Below, one piece after another: positions 1 through 11,560 of a stretch of DNA of 64,000 bases. The notes beneath the pieces were generated by a model. It saw nothing but the letters and a program-made list of their open reading frames with translations, did not search any database and was not told the origin of the DNA. Origin of the DNA: Carposina sasakii (lineage: Eukaryota > Arthropoda > Insecta > Lepidoptera > Carposinidae); contig CP053169.1 of assembly GCA_014607495.2 (NCBI GenBank), positions 10,416,001 through 10,480,000 of the forward strand, written 5' to 3'. The translations under genes and the position numbers were made by a program. Position 1 is the stretch's first letter; each line of letters starts with the position of its first letter.

Positions 1-158
1 AACAATAGCAAAGCCGAAGCGATGCAATAGCGAAAATTGTATAATATTCGCCTTGAACTGTCAAAGTTCCTTTGAAATTCATTTTACGTAATACGAATTT
101 GACAAGCAATCAGCGATTTTTGTACAATTTTCGCTATCGCTTTGCTTTTGCTAGTTAG
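1..158. mobile_element. Fragment of a palindromic MITE, cut by the window edge
   Basis: Positions 4-41 (AGCCGAAGCGATGCAATAGC...) and 122-152 (TTTTCGCTATCGCTTTGC) are inverted relatives of each other. The same arm sequence recurs in the complete element at 285-460. Confidence 0.5.
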
Positions 159-164
159 GTAATA

Positions 165-250
165 AGGGGCGGGTCCTTTGAGAGGTCGATGCGCGCCTCG
201 CCAATCACCAACAGCTTCTCCAAAAAGCTGCACTGCGGGGTTATCACCAC
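165..250. repeat. Degenerate copy of the GC-rich 37.7-39.0 kb repeat unit
   Basis: GGGTCCTTTGAGAGG and the later AACAGCTTCTCC...CTGCACTGCGGG resemble the two ends of the units at 37683-39000, with the interior deleted. Confidence 0.4.
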
Positions 251-284
251 CACATATTATAAAACAAAGTCGCCCCGCTCCCTG

Positions 285-460
285 ATTACGTAACTTGCAA
301 TAACAGAGCCGAAGCAATGCGATAGCGAAAATTGAGAATGTGTGTGTGCGCGGGGTGCTGTGCGGGGCGCGGGAGGACGCGGAGTGCTCGTTGCGCGCAC
401 GCACACACTCTCAATTATCGCTATCGCGCGGCTTCGGCTTTGCTATTGCTTTTACGTAAT
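285..460. mobile_element. Complete palindromic MITE-like element
   Basis: Both ends read ATTACGTAA inwards (285-293 and 452-460). The arms (GCAATA..AGCCGAAGC..CGATAGCG) pair across the element, and even the GC-rich centre is inverted (GTGTGTGTGCGCG against CGCGCACGCACACAC). It can fold into one long hairpin and has no coding capacity. The superfamily is unknown. Confidence 0.65.
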
Positions 461-513
461 GGGGGCCGCTGTTTGTCTGGCTTAGATCTGCGGTTTTTTT
501 TAATAGAGCGGTT

Positions 514-645
514 CAAGAGGACGGTTTATAGTTCCAGCAGCCTGCATCCAACCGACGCCCGCAACCTTGACCTTCCGTAGGTCATCCGTCCACCTCGCGG
601 GTGGCCTTCCCACGCTGCGCTTGCCGATACGTGGTATCCACTCTA
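514..645 (-). mobile_element. RTE-type LINE, C-terminal ORF fragment
   Basis: The minus-strand reading gives KRSVGRPPARWTDDLRKV, the signature near the end of RTE-clade LINE proteins in insects, followed by a degraded tail. This is a dead 5'-truncated fragment. Confidence 0.7.
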
Positions 646-653
646 GAACTTCT

Positions 654-743
654 TCCGACCGGTCGGAGTGGAGGTTGTTGGGGGAGGCCTATGTCCAACA
701 GTGGACTTCTCAGGGCTGTAAATGATGATGATGATGATGATGA
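654..743 (+). mobile_element. RTE-type LINE 3' terminus with (ATG)n tail
   Basis: GGGGGAGGCCTATGTCCAAC corresponds to the terminal Gly-Glu-Ala-Tyr-Val-Gln-Gln-Trp stretch of RTE elements. It is followed by TGATGATGATG repeats, the usual 3' end of this clade. Near-identical copies lie at 62408-62491 and 16328-16405. Confidence 0.7.
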
Positions 744-1055
744 ATTGTTCCAGCAATACACCCGTGCGAAGCCGAAACGGGTCGCTAGTTATGATTAAAG
801 TAATGCGATTATGAAAAATTGTGTGAAAATAGTAATAAATATTACAAACAGGGTATACCTGCCGCATTGCTGCATGCAGCTGGCGCCGGGCCAGCGTCAC
901 CTCCCGAGGTTGGCGGGTCAGTGACCGCGACGCTCAATATTTACAACGTTATGCTTTTTACCCAACTACGGCGAACATAAAGGTGGTGCTATGCTATTCT
1001 GTTTCTAGTAAGGGAACCAAAGGGAATTTTTTTACTTGTGTTTCACTATAGAGTT

Positions 1056-1242
1056 CATCATCATCGTCAGCCTATTGCAGTCCACTGCTGGATGTAGGCC
1101 TCCCCTAGGGCACGTCACAAGACTGCCATTAGGGGTATTTGCCCATAGTCACCACGCTGGGCAGGCGGGTTGGTGACCGCAGATTGTATTTTGGACTGTG
1201 TTGTCAACACGGGAGGCGCTGCTGCCACCTCCCGGAAGCCCT
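1056..1242 (-). mobile_element. RTE-derived 3'-end repeat
   Basis: It starts with CATCATCATCG (the tail on the other strand) and contains the reversed GGGGAGGCCTAC..CAGCAGTGGACTGCAATAGGC end and the block CACCACGCTGGGCAGGCGGG. Related copies lie at 5157-5232, 22903-23128, 41935-42222 and 46625-46790. Confidence 0.6.
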
Positions 1243-1792
1243 TAAGAGGAGGCAGACCTTATTTAGCATCTTTTTGATGAAATATGCTGAAACGGGTGCA
1301 TGTTTGTTTAATGTGAGACTATTACACTATATTCTTAGTACCCTTAACTATGTCATGTAAAGCCAAAAACATGATTTAATGATTTTCGCTCGATAGTTTT
1401 GTTTTTTGAAATCGACATGTTTTTTAGTCATTTTTACTTTTATTTCGGCTATTACATGAGGTAGGCGTTTTAAATAAATTCGGATGTCAAGATAATAATG
1501 ATAGTAAACTTTTGTAAAGCCAAAATTAAAAAACAATCATAATTGAACACACAATTAATAAAAATCTTTTTGAGACTTACGCTCTTTACTTCTGAGCTCA
1601 ATCAGTTGTTTAGCGTGCAAGCGATATTCTACTCTAATGCTTACAGAAAAGCGTTAAATAGTAACTTCGTGCCCGCTGACGCTCAGTACCGCGCTGTGCG
1701 CCGACGACGTAGGGTCTATGTCGCTTTCGCCCACGGCAGTGGCATTTTTTATTATCTTGCGGTGTAGGTATTACTCGATTGAGTTCGGACTA

Positions 1793-1881
1793 ATGGGAAA
1801 TAAAACTAAAAAATATGTTTCCAAAAGGAAGATGGCTCAACGTTGGAGAGAATTTTCTAAAAAGGGGAGAGAATCAAAGGT
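1793..1881 (+). other. Weak candidate coding exon
   Basis: An ATG at 1793 opens a lysine/arginine-rich frame containing MGNKTKKYVSKRKMAQRWRE and runs to a strong donor-like GTAAGT at 1882. Read without splicing it stops after 30 codons. Such basic starts occur in transposase genes. No partner exon was recognised, and it could be chance. Confidence 0.2.
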
Positions 1882-1944
1882 GTAAGTAGCTATAATCATA
1901 ATTAGTAAGTATGTAAAGTTTAGTGCTGAGAATGCATTTTATAA

Positions 1945-2030
1945 TGGACAGGAGAAAAAACAAAATGTCGAAATTACGGGATAAAATATTTACCCGGGAT
2001 AAAAAGTATAATGTGTTATTCTGATACGTA
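1945..2030 (-). mobile_element. Helitron-type (LEP1-like) fragment
   Basis: It contains ACAAAATGTCGAAATT and CCCGGGATAAAAAGTA, internal sequence shared with the fuller copies at 32618-32840 and 55434-55737. The GC-rich terminal hairpin is missing. Confidence 0.5.
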
Positions 2031-2535
2031 CCTAAGCTAATATAAAGTCTTTCCGAAATTAGTGATTTGCCTTTGACACGAAACTAGGAAAGTAAAAAGA
2101 AACAACTTTCACTATGGGGCCAACTCCGATATAGTGAAAAAAATCAGCTGTTCCATACATTTCAGGATTTTGCGTGATGAAGTAACAAACATACACACTC
2201 ACACACATACAAACTTTCACCTTTATAAATTGGTAGAATTCCTTTGAACGATGGCGCTAGTTGCTTTGTTTATCTATGTAAAAGTCTACAAAAGAAATTA
2301 GTTCCGAAATCACACACACAGCATGAGAAGTATTCTATAAGCGCACTGCTTTACACATGAAGCACATACACAAATTTTATATACATTTACGAGTATATGT
2401 AGGTACAATATCTTTCACCCACCTAAGGAACTTACTTACTACTACAGGTGAGGCATATTGGAATATCATATTGGAATAGGTATGTGGATTAGGTATTTTT
2501 CAATACTAGTCGGTACCTAATACAACGTGATTAGG

Positions 2536-2987
2536 TCATCATCATCTTCCTGCCCTGTTCCCATTTATTTGGGGTCGGCACAATATGTACTTTTCTTCCA
2601 TTCATCCCTATTATCCGTCATCTCATGGCTCACTCCCAGTACACGCATATCCTCCCTCACACAGTCCATCCAACATTTCTTTGGTCTACTTTCTTTTCTT
2701 TATATCCATCCACACTCATGCACAAAGCTCTCTGTAAAATATGCCTTTCATCCCGTCGCTTTACATCATAGACTCATAATATAGCTTTACATGCCCGTAC
2801 CAAGACAGACGGTTACTTCGTAACTTGTCTGTGATCGGCGCAACTTTCAAACTTCCTCTTATATACACATTTCTTATTTTATCCATTCTTGTAACTCCAC
2901 ACATCCATCTCAACATTCTCATCTTGCTTACATGGAATTGATTTTTATCCTTCTTTACGGCCCAGCATTCAGATACAAGACGACATT
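2536..2987 (-). mobile_element. RTE-type LINE C-terminal and 3' end fragment
   Basis: The minus strand encodes remnants of the RTE C-terminus: a Trp-(Met)-Asp-Cys-Val-Lys/Arg-Asp-Asp-Met motif, Glu-Met-Thr-Asp..Arg..Glu-Trp-Lys-Lys, then Cys-Ala-Asp-Pro and a stop, ending in GATGATGATGA. Frameshifts are present. This end is very common in Lepidoptera. Confidence 0.7.
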
Positions 2988-3137
2988 AGGTATTAGGTAT
3001 CGCATAAAATATCATCTTATTATGAGAAATCAACCGTAAGGCATAGACGATAAGTTTCAATTTTATTATTTAGCAAAAATACTACAATATCATTAGAATA
3101 TGAAGGTAATTTTCACCATTTCTAACAAGTTTATAAT

Positions 3138-3205
3138 AGCCCAGCGGTTACATCGGCGGAGTCGAAAACCAGATATTCCTGGTTCGTATCCGGATACAGA
3201 CAAGA
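3138..3205 (+). mobile_element. Degenerate tRNA-derived SINE head
   Basis: TAGCCCAGCGGTTA resembles a pol III A box and GGTTCGTATCC a B box, with a shortened spacer. It is followed by a T/A-rich tract. There is no intact tRNA fold. Confidence 0.4.
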
Positions 3206-5000
3206 CTTTTTTTTCCTTTTTTTTTACAAAATAAAAATCCTTTATTTAAACAAAATATTTGACACAAACTAAAAACAATTTAACTAAATATTAAAAATTT
3301 AACCTAATATAAAAAATGCATTTCGCTATTATCACGATATTTTCTATTTCCACAACTATTCTTTTTACGTAGGTATTTATTAGATAATGGATCATTCACC
3401 GAAAACCGATACTAAATATTCACCGAATAAAGATTCTACGTATTTATCTAATACGTAATGGATCACAGTAATGGAACGGCCATATTGCATAAATATGAGT
3501 ATGTATTAGGTCGAACGGGTACGATTTTTACCTAATCCGACCCATCTTTACTTATTACGTAGCATCTTCGGCAACAGTTCCTTATCTACAATATTTTGTT
3601 TATAGAATTCAAACCAATTGTGCCGAACAAAAAGTCCTGGAGTCGCCCGTCAAAGTTTATACCGAAATAATACCACCTGTGATGTTTTAAGAAAAGTGAG
3701 TGAGAACCTACCTACCTGCTATAATTTTGTTGTTTTTGCTCACTTTGTTTCACTTTTGGCTACTAAAACTTTTTGATATTTTTAAACTCATTTCATATTT
3801 TAGCTCTCCGATTGACAGTTTGATGGTAACAGATGAGGTGGAGCATAGAACAGAAGGTATTTTACTGTATAAGGTAAATAGTACATATATATTTCTTGGG
3901 GAGTGTAGAGGATTAGTAAGAAAAATCATTTAATTTAATTGTATAGTATTTAAACGCACATCAAATAAAATGATTTTTTTTTAGTCACAAATAATTGGAA
4001 TTCATATAAAAATTACTGAGTGCACAGAAAAATCCTCAAATGAGAATATTGCTTATTTTTTTTATTTTTTTTTTGAGTAAAGTATGTTACATTTCGTTTT
4101 AAATAAACTTAGACACTAGATAGCAAAAACCCTTTGGGTTTATCCGCCTAGTGCGGTCTTTCTTAATAAAACTAATTTTACAACACTTATGCTAAAATAG
4201 GTACATATTATTTAGGTAAGTACTGCATATCTAAAAAGTTACCACTTGGAATGAATGGCAACCATCTTGTCTTCCGTCCGTCGGTTTACGTACCCCCATC
4301 GTAAACGTACGTAAGTAGGTATACCTACGTACATTTCTCGTTCATATAATGTTGTTTTATTTTATTTATATATTTGTGTGTTTGTAGATAATGAGTTTGT
4401 ATGTTTATTGGTATCAAACTGCAATTTATATTTGTGGCATACGCATACCGCTATTTATATTTAAATAAAGTTTTTTTTATTTATGCACAGCTAATATTGC
4501 GAATGCACATTATACATACCTGTTAACCCTTTATTTTAAAAGAACACCTACTATTTATATTTAACATACAGCAATTTACCTAAATGAAACGGCATTTTTT
4601 TACATAATCATCTTAATATAAAAATTTGTTAAGTTACTACTTGTAACATTTTAACATATTGACTCACCTAAAAGCCTTTTAAAAGCGATCTACATGAGTA
4701 AATTGGTCCCATTTCACATATGTATCGGATACTATTTTTTGTGATATATAAAATAAATCTTTGATATCTACCATTAATCCGTTTTATTCAAAACTTCCTA
4801 ATACTTGTTGCATTGGATGAATTTCATACATAAATATAACTATGATGCAGGTAATGTGTTCTATTGTATGAATGATTTTTTAACATACCTATATTACTTA
4901 TTAATAAATTAATTATTTTAATTTAATTGTATTTTGCAAACAAAAATAAAATAAACATAACATTGAAATCAATTATAATAACGACTCTATGGGTTTTTAT
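3206..5000. other. AT-rich intergenic stretch
   Basis: No gene recognised. A small hairpin-bearing repeat remnant lies near 4105-4165 (CACTAG...CTAGTG around AAACCCAAAGGG in reverse), resembling LINE 3' ends seen in Lepidoptera. Confidence 0.4.
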
Positions 5001-5156
5001 GTTCTCTGCGTTTGACCTAGCGTTGACCCGCCTGCTCGAAAGCGCGCGAATTTCGAATTTTAACACTACGCAGATCTTTACGCGTATCCTTGCATTGCGG
5101 GTGGCGGGGTATGTGGGCGGAGCAACCGTGGGACTTTTATTTGACTGCTGGCTCTT

Positions 5157-5232
5157 AATTGCCTCGTACGATACCCACGGGCAGACATGGGGTGGTACGA
5201 ATTCTACTCTGCCGGCACCACGCGGCCGGCAC
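5157..5232 (-). mobile_element. RTE-derived repeat, partial
   Basis: GATACCCACGGGCAGACATG and CTACTCTGCCGGCACCACGC match the distal part of the copies at 22903-23128 and 41935-42222. Confidence 0.55.
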
Positions 5233-5239
5233 TATAGAG

Positions 5240-6640
5240 TTACTGAGCACAAATTAAGGTATAGCGTTTGCGCAAGTTTTTACTCGATTTTAAGATTTGA
5301 AAGTTTGCAACGTGTCTGGGTTAAATTTAGCAAAGTTTTTTTAAGACTTTATTTGGCCCGGGATAAGTGGTAAATGTATACTGACCAGTAAACATCTTTA
5401 TAGTCGTATGACATAAACACTCGACGAAAAAGGCAATAAACAAGGAGTTTTCATATAAATATTAAATCCAAAAAGCCTTAATGGCCGCTCCATAAATAAC
5501 CTTTAAAAGGAAACTTGGCGTTGAAATATTTAAAAATAACCAAACGCATTAAACACTAATACTGCGAGGCGGAAACTTATGTATTTAATTAAAATATAAA
5601 TATTAAATGCGTGAGCTGTCAGCGTGTCTTGATGGTTCCGTATAAGAATTATTATTTAGGTTACTCTTTACTCACGCATCATACGTTCATTGATACTTAC
5701 TGTATCCTCGATGATGTTCAATAAATGTACTTATTTATGATAACGTTATCAAAATGAGCTAAAATATTGGCCTCCTTATTATTCATGAAAACCCAAAATA
5801 AAGTTTACTAACATGTTTTTATGGGAGACAGCCAAGCAGACAAATTAACTTTCCCAATCGATCACATGATAACCTCCCTTACTTGTGGTAGTGTGGCTTT
5901 ATTCACCGATGAAAGTTTAAACCGGCCTACGGATCCCTAAATGCTCGTAATCGGTCAGCATGTAAAAATGTCATTTGGACCGATACATCAAAATCTGCTC
6001 AGCACAGCAGGTTTAAGAAATACATATATCTATCTACGAACATAATTTATATGACATTCCCAATAATATAATGACTATCTCACGGATGGGACAAAGAATG
6101 AAAGTTAAACGGTTTATTTTGTAGAAACGTGAATATTTTGCATATTGTTTGAGAAAGTGTAGTTAATTAACGTGTGTTGAGGATCCCTACTTTGTTTTTG
6201 ATAGGCAAATATTTGTAGTCCATTTTAGGCCTTCCTTTCTTAACAGATGATATTAGTTACGGTATTATAAAATAATAACACACTTTTTCCGTATGCATCT
6301 TTAAATTGCCTATGTGTTATTTTATTGTATGAGTTACATAACATAACCACCAAGTTTTATCAAAATCCGTTGGGTTGAAAGGTATAACATCTAAATGTCT
6401 ATTCTAACAAAACTTCAATAGAGTTCATCGCTACTATTTTAAAAAGCAAGACTAAAACTGAAGTATAATTTAGTTTTTCATGCAGTTAGTAATTTCTCGG
6501 ACTTTTCATATGAATGTGTAATGCAACTAAATCGATACTTGTGACTAGTTTCGGGGAAATACTCGACGACGACACGTCATCGAGTTTTCACAGAGCCCTA
6601 CCATTTGTTTTGCAGTAATTGCTGAAAAAATTACGTGGAT
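5240..6640. other. AT-rich intergenic stretch
   Basis: No gene, RNA or clear repeat was recognised here. Confidence 0.4.
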
Positions 6641-6645
6641 AAATC

Positions 6646-6847
6646 CGAATATGTAGGTGCTTTTTACGTGGAGAAACTGAATAGGTCAATCATTTTGTGA
6701 TTAATGTGATATTTTGATATTAGATACCCTGTAGATACCAGAAACCTCACTATGTAGGTACTGTTTTACGTGGAGAAATTGAATAGGTCAACCATTTTGT
6801 GATCAATGTTTTGAAGATCTCACTATGGAGGTGTTTTTATTCATTAG
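6646..6847. repeat. Diverged direct repeat, period about 102 bp
   Basis: The blocks TTTTACGTGGAGAAA..TGAATAGGTCAA..CATTTTGTGAT at 6662 and 6764 are direct copies, and the flanking TATG(T/G)AGGT(A/G) motif appears at both joins and again near 6827. Confidence 0.6.
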
Positions 6848-7026
6848 CGTCCCAGATGGGATTTGTTTAAAATAATATATTAGGTATAACATAGAGTCAG
6901 CAGGTTAGAACAGATTATTATAAAAAAAATATAAAAAGCTCTTCTACCTAATTTTATGATAGATAAATGTAGATTGTAGGTAGGCACGCTTTTAAGATGT
7001 CGGTTCTAATTCATTCAGCCATTAGA

Positions 7027-7266
7027 GCTCTTAGGGGTGGTAAAACCACTTGACAATGTTGGAAACGTCTGAAATGTTGTCAAATGGAACCAAAATCAAA
7101 ACCTAAGGTCTTAGGGGTGGTAAAACCACTTGACAATGTTGGAAACGTCTGAAATGTTGTCAAATGGAACCAAAATCAAAACCTAAGCTCTTAGGGGTGG
7201 TAAAACCACTTGACAATGTTGGAAACGTCTGAAATGTTGTCAAATGGAACCAAAATCAAAACCTAA
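7027..7266. repeat. Three near-identical 80 bp tandem repeats
   Basis: The units 7027-7106, 7107-7186 and 7187-7266 differ by about one base. Each holds two inverted motifs: GTGGTAAAACCAC and TTGACAA...TTGTCAA. The period is not a multiple of three, so coding is unlikely. Confidence 0.9.
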
Positions 7267-7274
7267 AACGTTTC

Positions 7275-7560
7275 TCTATTGAGGGATCGCCCACCACCGG
7301 GCCCTATACCCTCCGCTGACCCTCGGATCTGCCGACTCATGATCACGAACACAAGACACTACAGTCGCAACGAGAAGCCAGATCCAAGCACCTAGCATGC
7401 AACCATAAATACATAGCTGCTAATCCGAAAACCAATTAAAATTTTAATCGACATATGTTTCGCCAACACCCGTGGCATCATCAGGATTAGTTTTCCATGT
7501 TAGTTCTATCTACCGAACCCTTTTTTGAACTTCCGAATAGTGACGCCTGATATAATTCAA
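7275..7560. mobile_element. Partial copy of the fold-back element seen at 20121-20597
   Basis: CGCCCACCACCGGGCCC and GCACCTAGCATGCAA match the left arm at 20.1 kb. The centre keeps GGCATCATCAGGATTA, and the right side keeps only the distal TTGAACTTCCGAATAGTGACG. Confidence 0.6.
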
Positions 7561-8430
7561 TACTAAAACGTTTCGTTAACGTTGTTATTTTGTGCGATTG
7601 TCCTCTATGTCAATAAAATGATGGATGGTGCAGTAAGCGGGTTCGCGAATGGAGACCAGTCTCGGCAAGCATAGCGTCGGACACCCTCCGGCAAGGTGGA
7701 CCGATATACCTAGTTGCTGGCGAAAACGGGAGATCGAGCCGTGCGCCGTGTTCTAGGGGAGGGTCACTAGGCTGATGTGTGTAGTCGAATAAATTCGTAT
7801 AAGTACAGTGGTAGGGGCTAGTATATTTGTAACTCACATAACTCAGTCTGCGAGTGAGTCGCGGGTGAGGCGCCATGCGCCACTTCCGCACATTTCTGAC
7901 CACTCTGTGTATTTATGGTTGCAATTCATGTAAATATAACTTATTTTGTACTCACATAATATTTATCTGTTAGCATGTGTGTTCCATCCTTTCCTGATTC
8001 GCTATAATTGGCTCGTACTTGAGATGTTAGTTGTTATTAATTGAAACTTTATCATAAAGGGTTCTCGTACTAATAAGGTACTTCAAAAATATTATTTTTA
8101 ATCTTTTGCTGTCATATAAATAAAACCGGATTTAAATTTGATACGAAGCTAAAGAGAGAAATACATAATCCATGAATACATAGGTATTAAATTTTTGTAA
8201 ATGGTTTTTGATAACTTTTATAATAGTAAAATACCTGTGCAATAAATAAATAGGTATATCCGAGCTGAGAAAATATAAACCGAATGATCAGCTTTCGAAT
8301 AAACAGATAATAGGTACAAGAAATATTATTATCTTCTTTTTTATGTCACATATGTACTGTTATTCAATATGTTGGGTCTTATATCCTGGTAATTTGTGTA
8401 TTTTCTTTTATTTTGTGTAGAACGTAACTT
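7561..8430. other. Intergenic stretch without recognised feature
   Basis: Contains a moderately GC-rich patch at 7650-7900 whose open frame shows no recognisable protein. The remainder is AT-rich. Confidence 0.35.
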
Positions 8431-8436
8431 AGTTTA

Positions 8437-8700
8437 TACAGGGTGTAACAAAAAGGGTATGTTAAGCGAAAAGCTATGTAAATAGCCCACTGTAGAGAAC
8501 CTATCCACAAAATTTGAGACCAGAAATCACATGTTTATTTTTCCCGATAGTATGGAGAATTATTAAATATCTCAGGAATTTTAATACAATCTTGAAAAAT
8601 AAAAATGTGATTTCGAGTCTCAAATTTTGGAAATGGGTTCTCTATAGTGGGCTATTTACATAGCTTTTTGCTTAACATACCCTTTCTGTTACACCCTGTA
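8437..8700. mobile_element. Palindromic MITE, TA-flanked, TIR CAGGGTGTAAC
   Basis: The ends read TA-CAGGGTGTAACA and TGTTACACCCTG-TA. The arms pair across almost the whole length (AGCGAAAAGCTATGTAAATA against its inverse). TA flanks fit a Tc1/mariner-like origin, which is inferred. Other copies lie at 9770-10037, 16404-16604, 21296-21765 (split) and 30760-30974. Confidence 0.8.
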
Positions 8701-9315
8701 TATCCATAAATATCAGACATAATTTTATTATATTCATTTTAGATTACCTGCCTATCATATTATTACATATAATTATAGTTACGACCATTATACTCCAAAG
8801 AGGTTGGGCAGAAGTGTGCAATTTACACACCCACCAAATATTATTATTATTGTAAGTGTTTAGGACTAGGATAGACTACCACATGGGTGGTACCAATAAT
8901 TTTATATGTTATTATAGAATTTTGTTATAGTAGGTAGGTATCTATCTACCTATGTTATTTTTTTAAATCTGATAGTGTGTAATATCACCTTCCCCACCTC
9001 ACAGAAAAACTTTACGAATAACTAACTCTACGTATTACAAAATACAGTTTCTTGTGGTTTCACTAATTATCTCACGCTCGATGTTTTCTAATCAATAAAC
9101 AATGGTAAAAGCGTAAAATCTAACAGAATAGCACTCGGCAGCTCATGCGCAGGTTACGCGCGTTTATGAACTTCTGGCTGCGCACTAGTACGTACTCGTA
9201 ACTGCGGGGTTCTAGGCTTTGCTGAGTAATTATTATTAACTTAAATGTAACCTTAATTATTACATGTTACCTCTGCATTATGGGTGTTTGAATAGGAATA
9301 TCCTAACTGAATACT

Positions 9316-9578
9316 ACCATAGAGGAATAAGATGTCATAGAGTGCTAATGTCATACTAACTGTTACGATGCACCATTAGACTTTTCGGTGCCTCACAATT
9401 CCAGTCCTTGACACTTAGATTCTTTTAGTGTAATGTATAGTAATGTACTACATTAACGTATAGTAATGCAATCTAAGTCTCAAGGACTGGAATTGTGAGG
9501 CACCGAAAAGTCTAATGGTGCATCGAAACTGTTAGTATGACATTAGCACTCTATGTCTACATCTTATTCCTCTATGGT
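9316..9578. mobile_element. Long hairpin MITE, TIR ACCATAGAGGAATAAGATG
   Basis: The arms are almost perfect reverse complements from ACCATAGAGG at 9316 to CCTCTATGGT ending at 9578. They include CACAATTCCAGTCCTTGA and its inverse, around an AT-rich centre with repeated TATAGTAATG. Confidence 0.8.
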
Positions 9579-9602
9579 GCTACGTAGCACAACTCTGGAG
9601 CC

Positions 9603-9728
9603 TACAAATACTCCTTTTCCGAGCTCGCGGTTAAACTTTGGAATGAGTTGCCACACACGGTAAGAGATTGCAGGAGTGTCGAATCCTTTAAGGCAAAACT
9701 AAAGGAGCACTATCTATCCTTGTGTTAG
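9603..9728 (+). mobile_element. Non-LTR retrotransposon C-terminal fragment (CR1/Jockey-like)
   Basis: The frame reads SELAVKLWNELPHTVRDCRS, then Ser-Phe-Lys-x-Lys-Leu-Lys, and stops at TAG. The LWN-LP-R-S-FK-LK pattern is typical of the end of CR1/Jockey-type reverse transcriptase proteins. Only about 41 codons remain. Confidence 0.65.
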
Positions 9729-9769
9729 TATAATTTTCCATATTTGTTTCTTATCTTTCCATTGTATTA

Positions 9770-10037
9770 TACAGAATGTAACAGAAAGGGCATGTTAAGC
9801 GAAAAACTATGTAAATAGCCCACTATAGAGAACCTATTTCCAAAATTTAAGAGTCGAAATCACATTTTTATTTTTCAAGATTGTATGAAAATTCCTGAGA
9901 TATTTAAAAATTCTCCATACTATCGGGGAAAATAAACATGTGATTTCGGGTCTCAAATTTTGTGGATAGGTTAGGTCTCTACAGTGGGCTATTTACATAG
10001 CTTTTCGCTTAACATACCCTTTTTGTTACATCCTGTA
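9770..10037. mobile_element. Second copy of the CAGGGTGTAAC MITE
   Basis: Same arms as the copy at 8437-8700, with TIRs decayed to CAGAATGTAAC and GTTACATCCTG, still flanked by TA. Confidence 0.8.
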
Positions 10038-10095
10038 TACAGGATGATTTTTGGTCGTCGAACGTTCCCAAAACCTACGGAATCTCCTCATCATC

Positions 10096-10934
10096 ACGAT
10101 CATTTTTAGGGTTCCGTACCTCAAAAGGAAAAAACGGAACCCTTATAGGATCACTTTGTTGTCCGTCTGTCCGTCCGTCTGTCAAGACCCTTTTTCTCAG
10201 GGAACGCGTGGAGGTATGAAGCTGAAATTTATATCAATTACTCAGGTCTACTGTCCCTTGAAGCTGTGAAAAAATCAAACTTCTAAGCCAACGCAATCAA
10301 AAGATACAGCCGTTTATGCCGCAAATTTTCGACACTTGCAAGGGAATCAAAACCTACAGGGTGCTTCCCGTGAACTCAGAATCTTGAAATTTGGTACGAA
10401 GCAACGTCTTATAGCATAGATAAAGGAAAAATTACGAAAACCATAAATTTTTAGTTACATCACATAATATATATTTTTTTAATAATTTTAAACTTACTAT
10501 CCATTTCCTCATAAACGCGTAGAGGTATTAAATTGAAATTCATACCAAATACTCAGGTCTATAATACCTTTAAGCTGTAGCAAAATCAAACTTCTATGTC
10601 AACGCAATCAAAAGAAACAGCAATTTAAGCTGCATATTTTGAAACTCGCAAGTACTCGCAAGGGAATCAAAACCTAAAGGGTACTTCCAGTCGACCTAGA
10701 ATCTTGAAATTTGGCATGAAGCAACGTTTTATAGCACACATAAAGGAAAAATTCCGAAAACCTTAAATTTTTAGTTACATTACAAAATATATATTTTTTA
10801 ATAAATATAAACTTATTACTTTTTTCCTCATGAACGCGTAGACTCGATTGTCGTAATGAACGAACTTTGTAAACCTTGCAGGTTTGTACGGAACCCTCGG
10901 TGCGCGAGTCCGACTCGCACTTGGCCGGTTTTTC
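10096..10934. mobile_element. Non-autonomous Lepidoptera element with internal 311 bp duplication
   Basis: Bounded by AGGGTTCCGTACCTC at the left and GCGAGTCCGACTCGCACTTGGCCGG at the right, both widespread in Lepidoptera. The middle is a diverged direct duplication starting at ACGCGT 10204 and again at 10515, with the start of a third copy at 10834. A left-end fragment lies inside the hAT element near 12976-13015. Confidence 0.6.
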
Positions 10935-11262
10935 TTCATGGAAGCATACCTGGGAAGTGTCTGGTTCCCAAGATATTAGGGTCCAAAGTTGAGTAAATAG
11001 ACTGCGTTTTTCTGCATAAATGCACATAGATGCGCGTAGCAAGATTTTTTCACGAGAAATAATTAATATCTGTCTATGAAAAAACTAGCATAAACACTGA
11101 ACACTATAAATTTCGCCCGATCAATTAATAAAAAAAAATCAAAAGCATTTACATCATTTCCCAGCATTATTTTTGCATAAACTTACTTTATTTGGTGTAT
11201 AGAGTACGTACCTTTCGTTAAGGGTGGCAACGAAAAACATCCTGTATATTAATTAAGTGTAT

Positions 11263-11357
11263 TGTATGTATGTTTATGTAGTTTATTTGTTATAAGTATA
11301 TTATGTAAACTACACATAATATACTTATAACAAATAAACTACATAAACATACATACA
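11263..11357. repeat. Perfect 44 bp inverted repeat with 7 bp loop
   Basis: Positions 11263-11306 and 11314-11357 are exact reverse complements around AAACTAC. The arm begins TGTATGTATGTTTATGTAGT. There are no matching termini or target duplication that I can see. Confidence 0.95.
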
Positions 11358-11384
11358 TTGAGTAGTTATAGGGTAATTATTTAG

Positions 11385-11560
11385 GTTTCTAGTTCTGTTT
11401 GTGCACATCTGTTACCCTTTACTTTTGTTCTTTTCCTTCACTTCTTTTGGTCTGCTGGAAGAAATCTCTGGAAGAGATAAGCACACTATTGTACACTTCT
11501 CCAGTACCTGTGTAATTTATGTGTATATTTCTAATTTGTGTGCAATAAAGTATAAAGAAA
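11385..11560 (+). mobile_element. LINE 3' tail-like repeat with AATAAA
   Basis: TTTGGTCTGCTGGAAGAAAT, the following GGAAGAGATAAG and the terminal TGTGTGCAATAAAGTATAA resemble a non-LTR 3' end common in Lepidoptera. Confidence 0.45.

Noticed and set aside
4927..5373. 148-codon open frame on the plus strand
   Set aside because: Crosses an RTE-derived repeat and has no domain or plausible gene context; chance frame.
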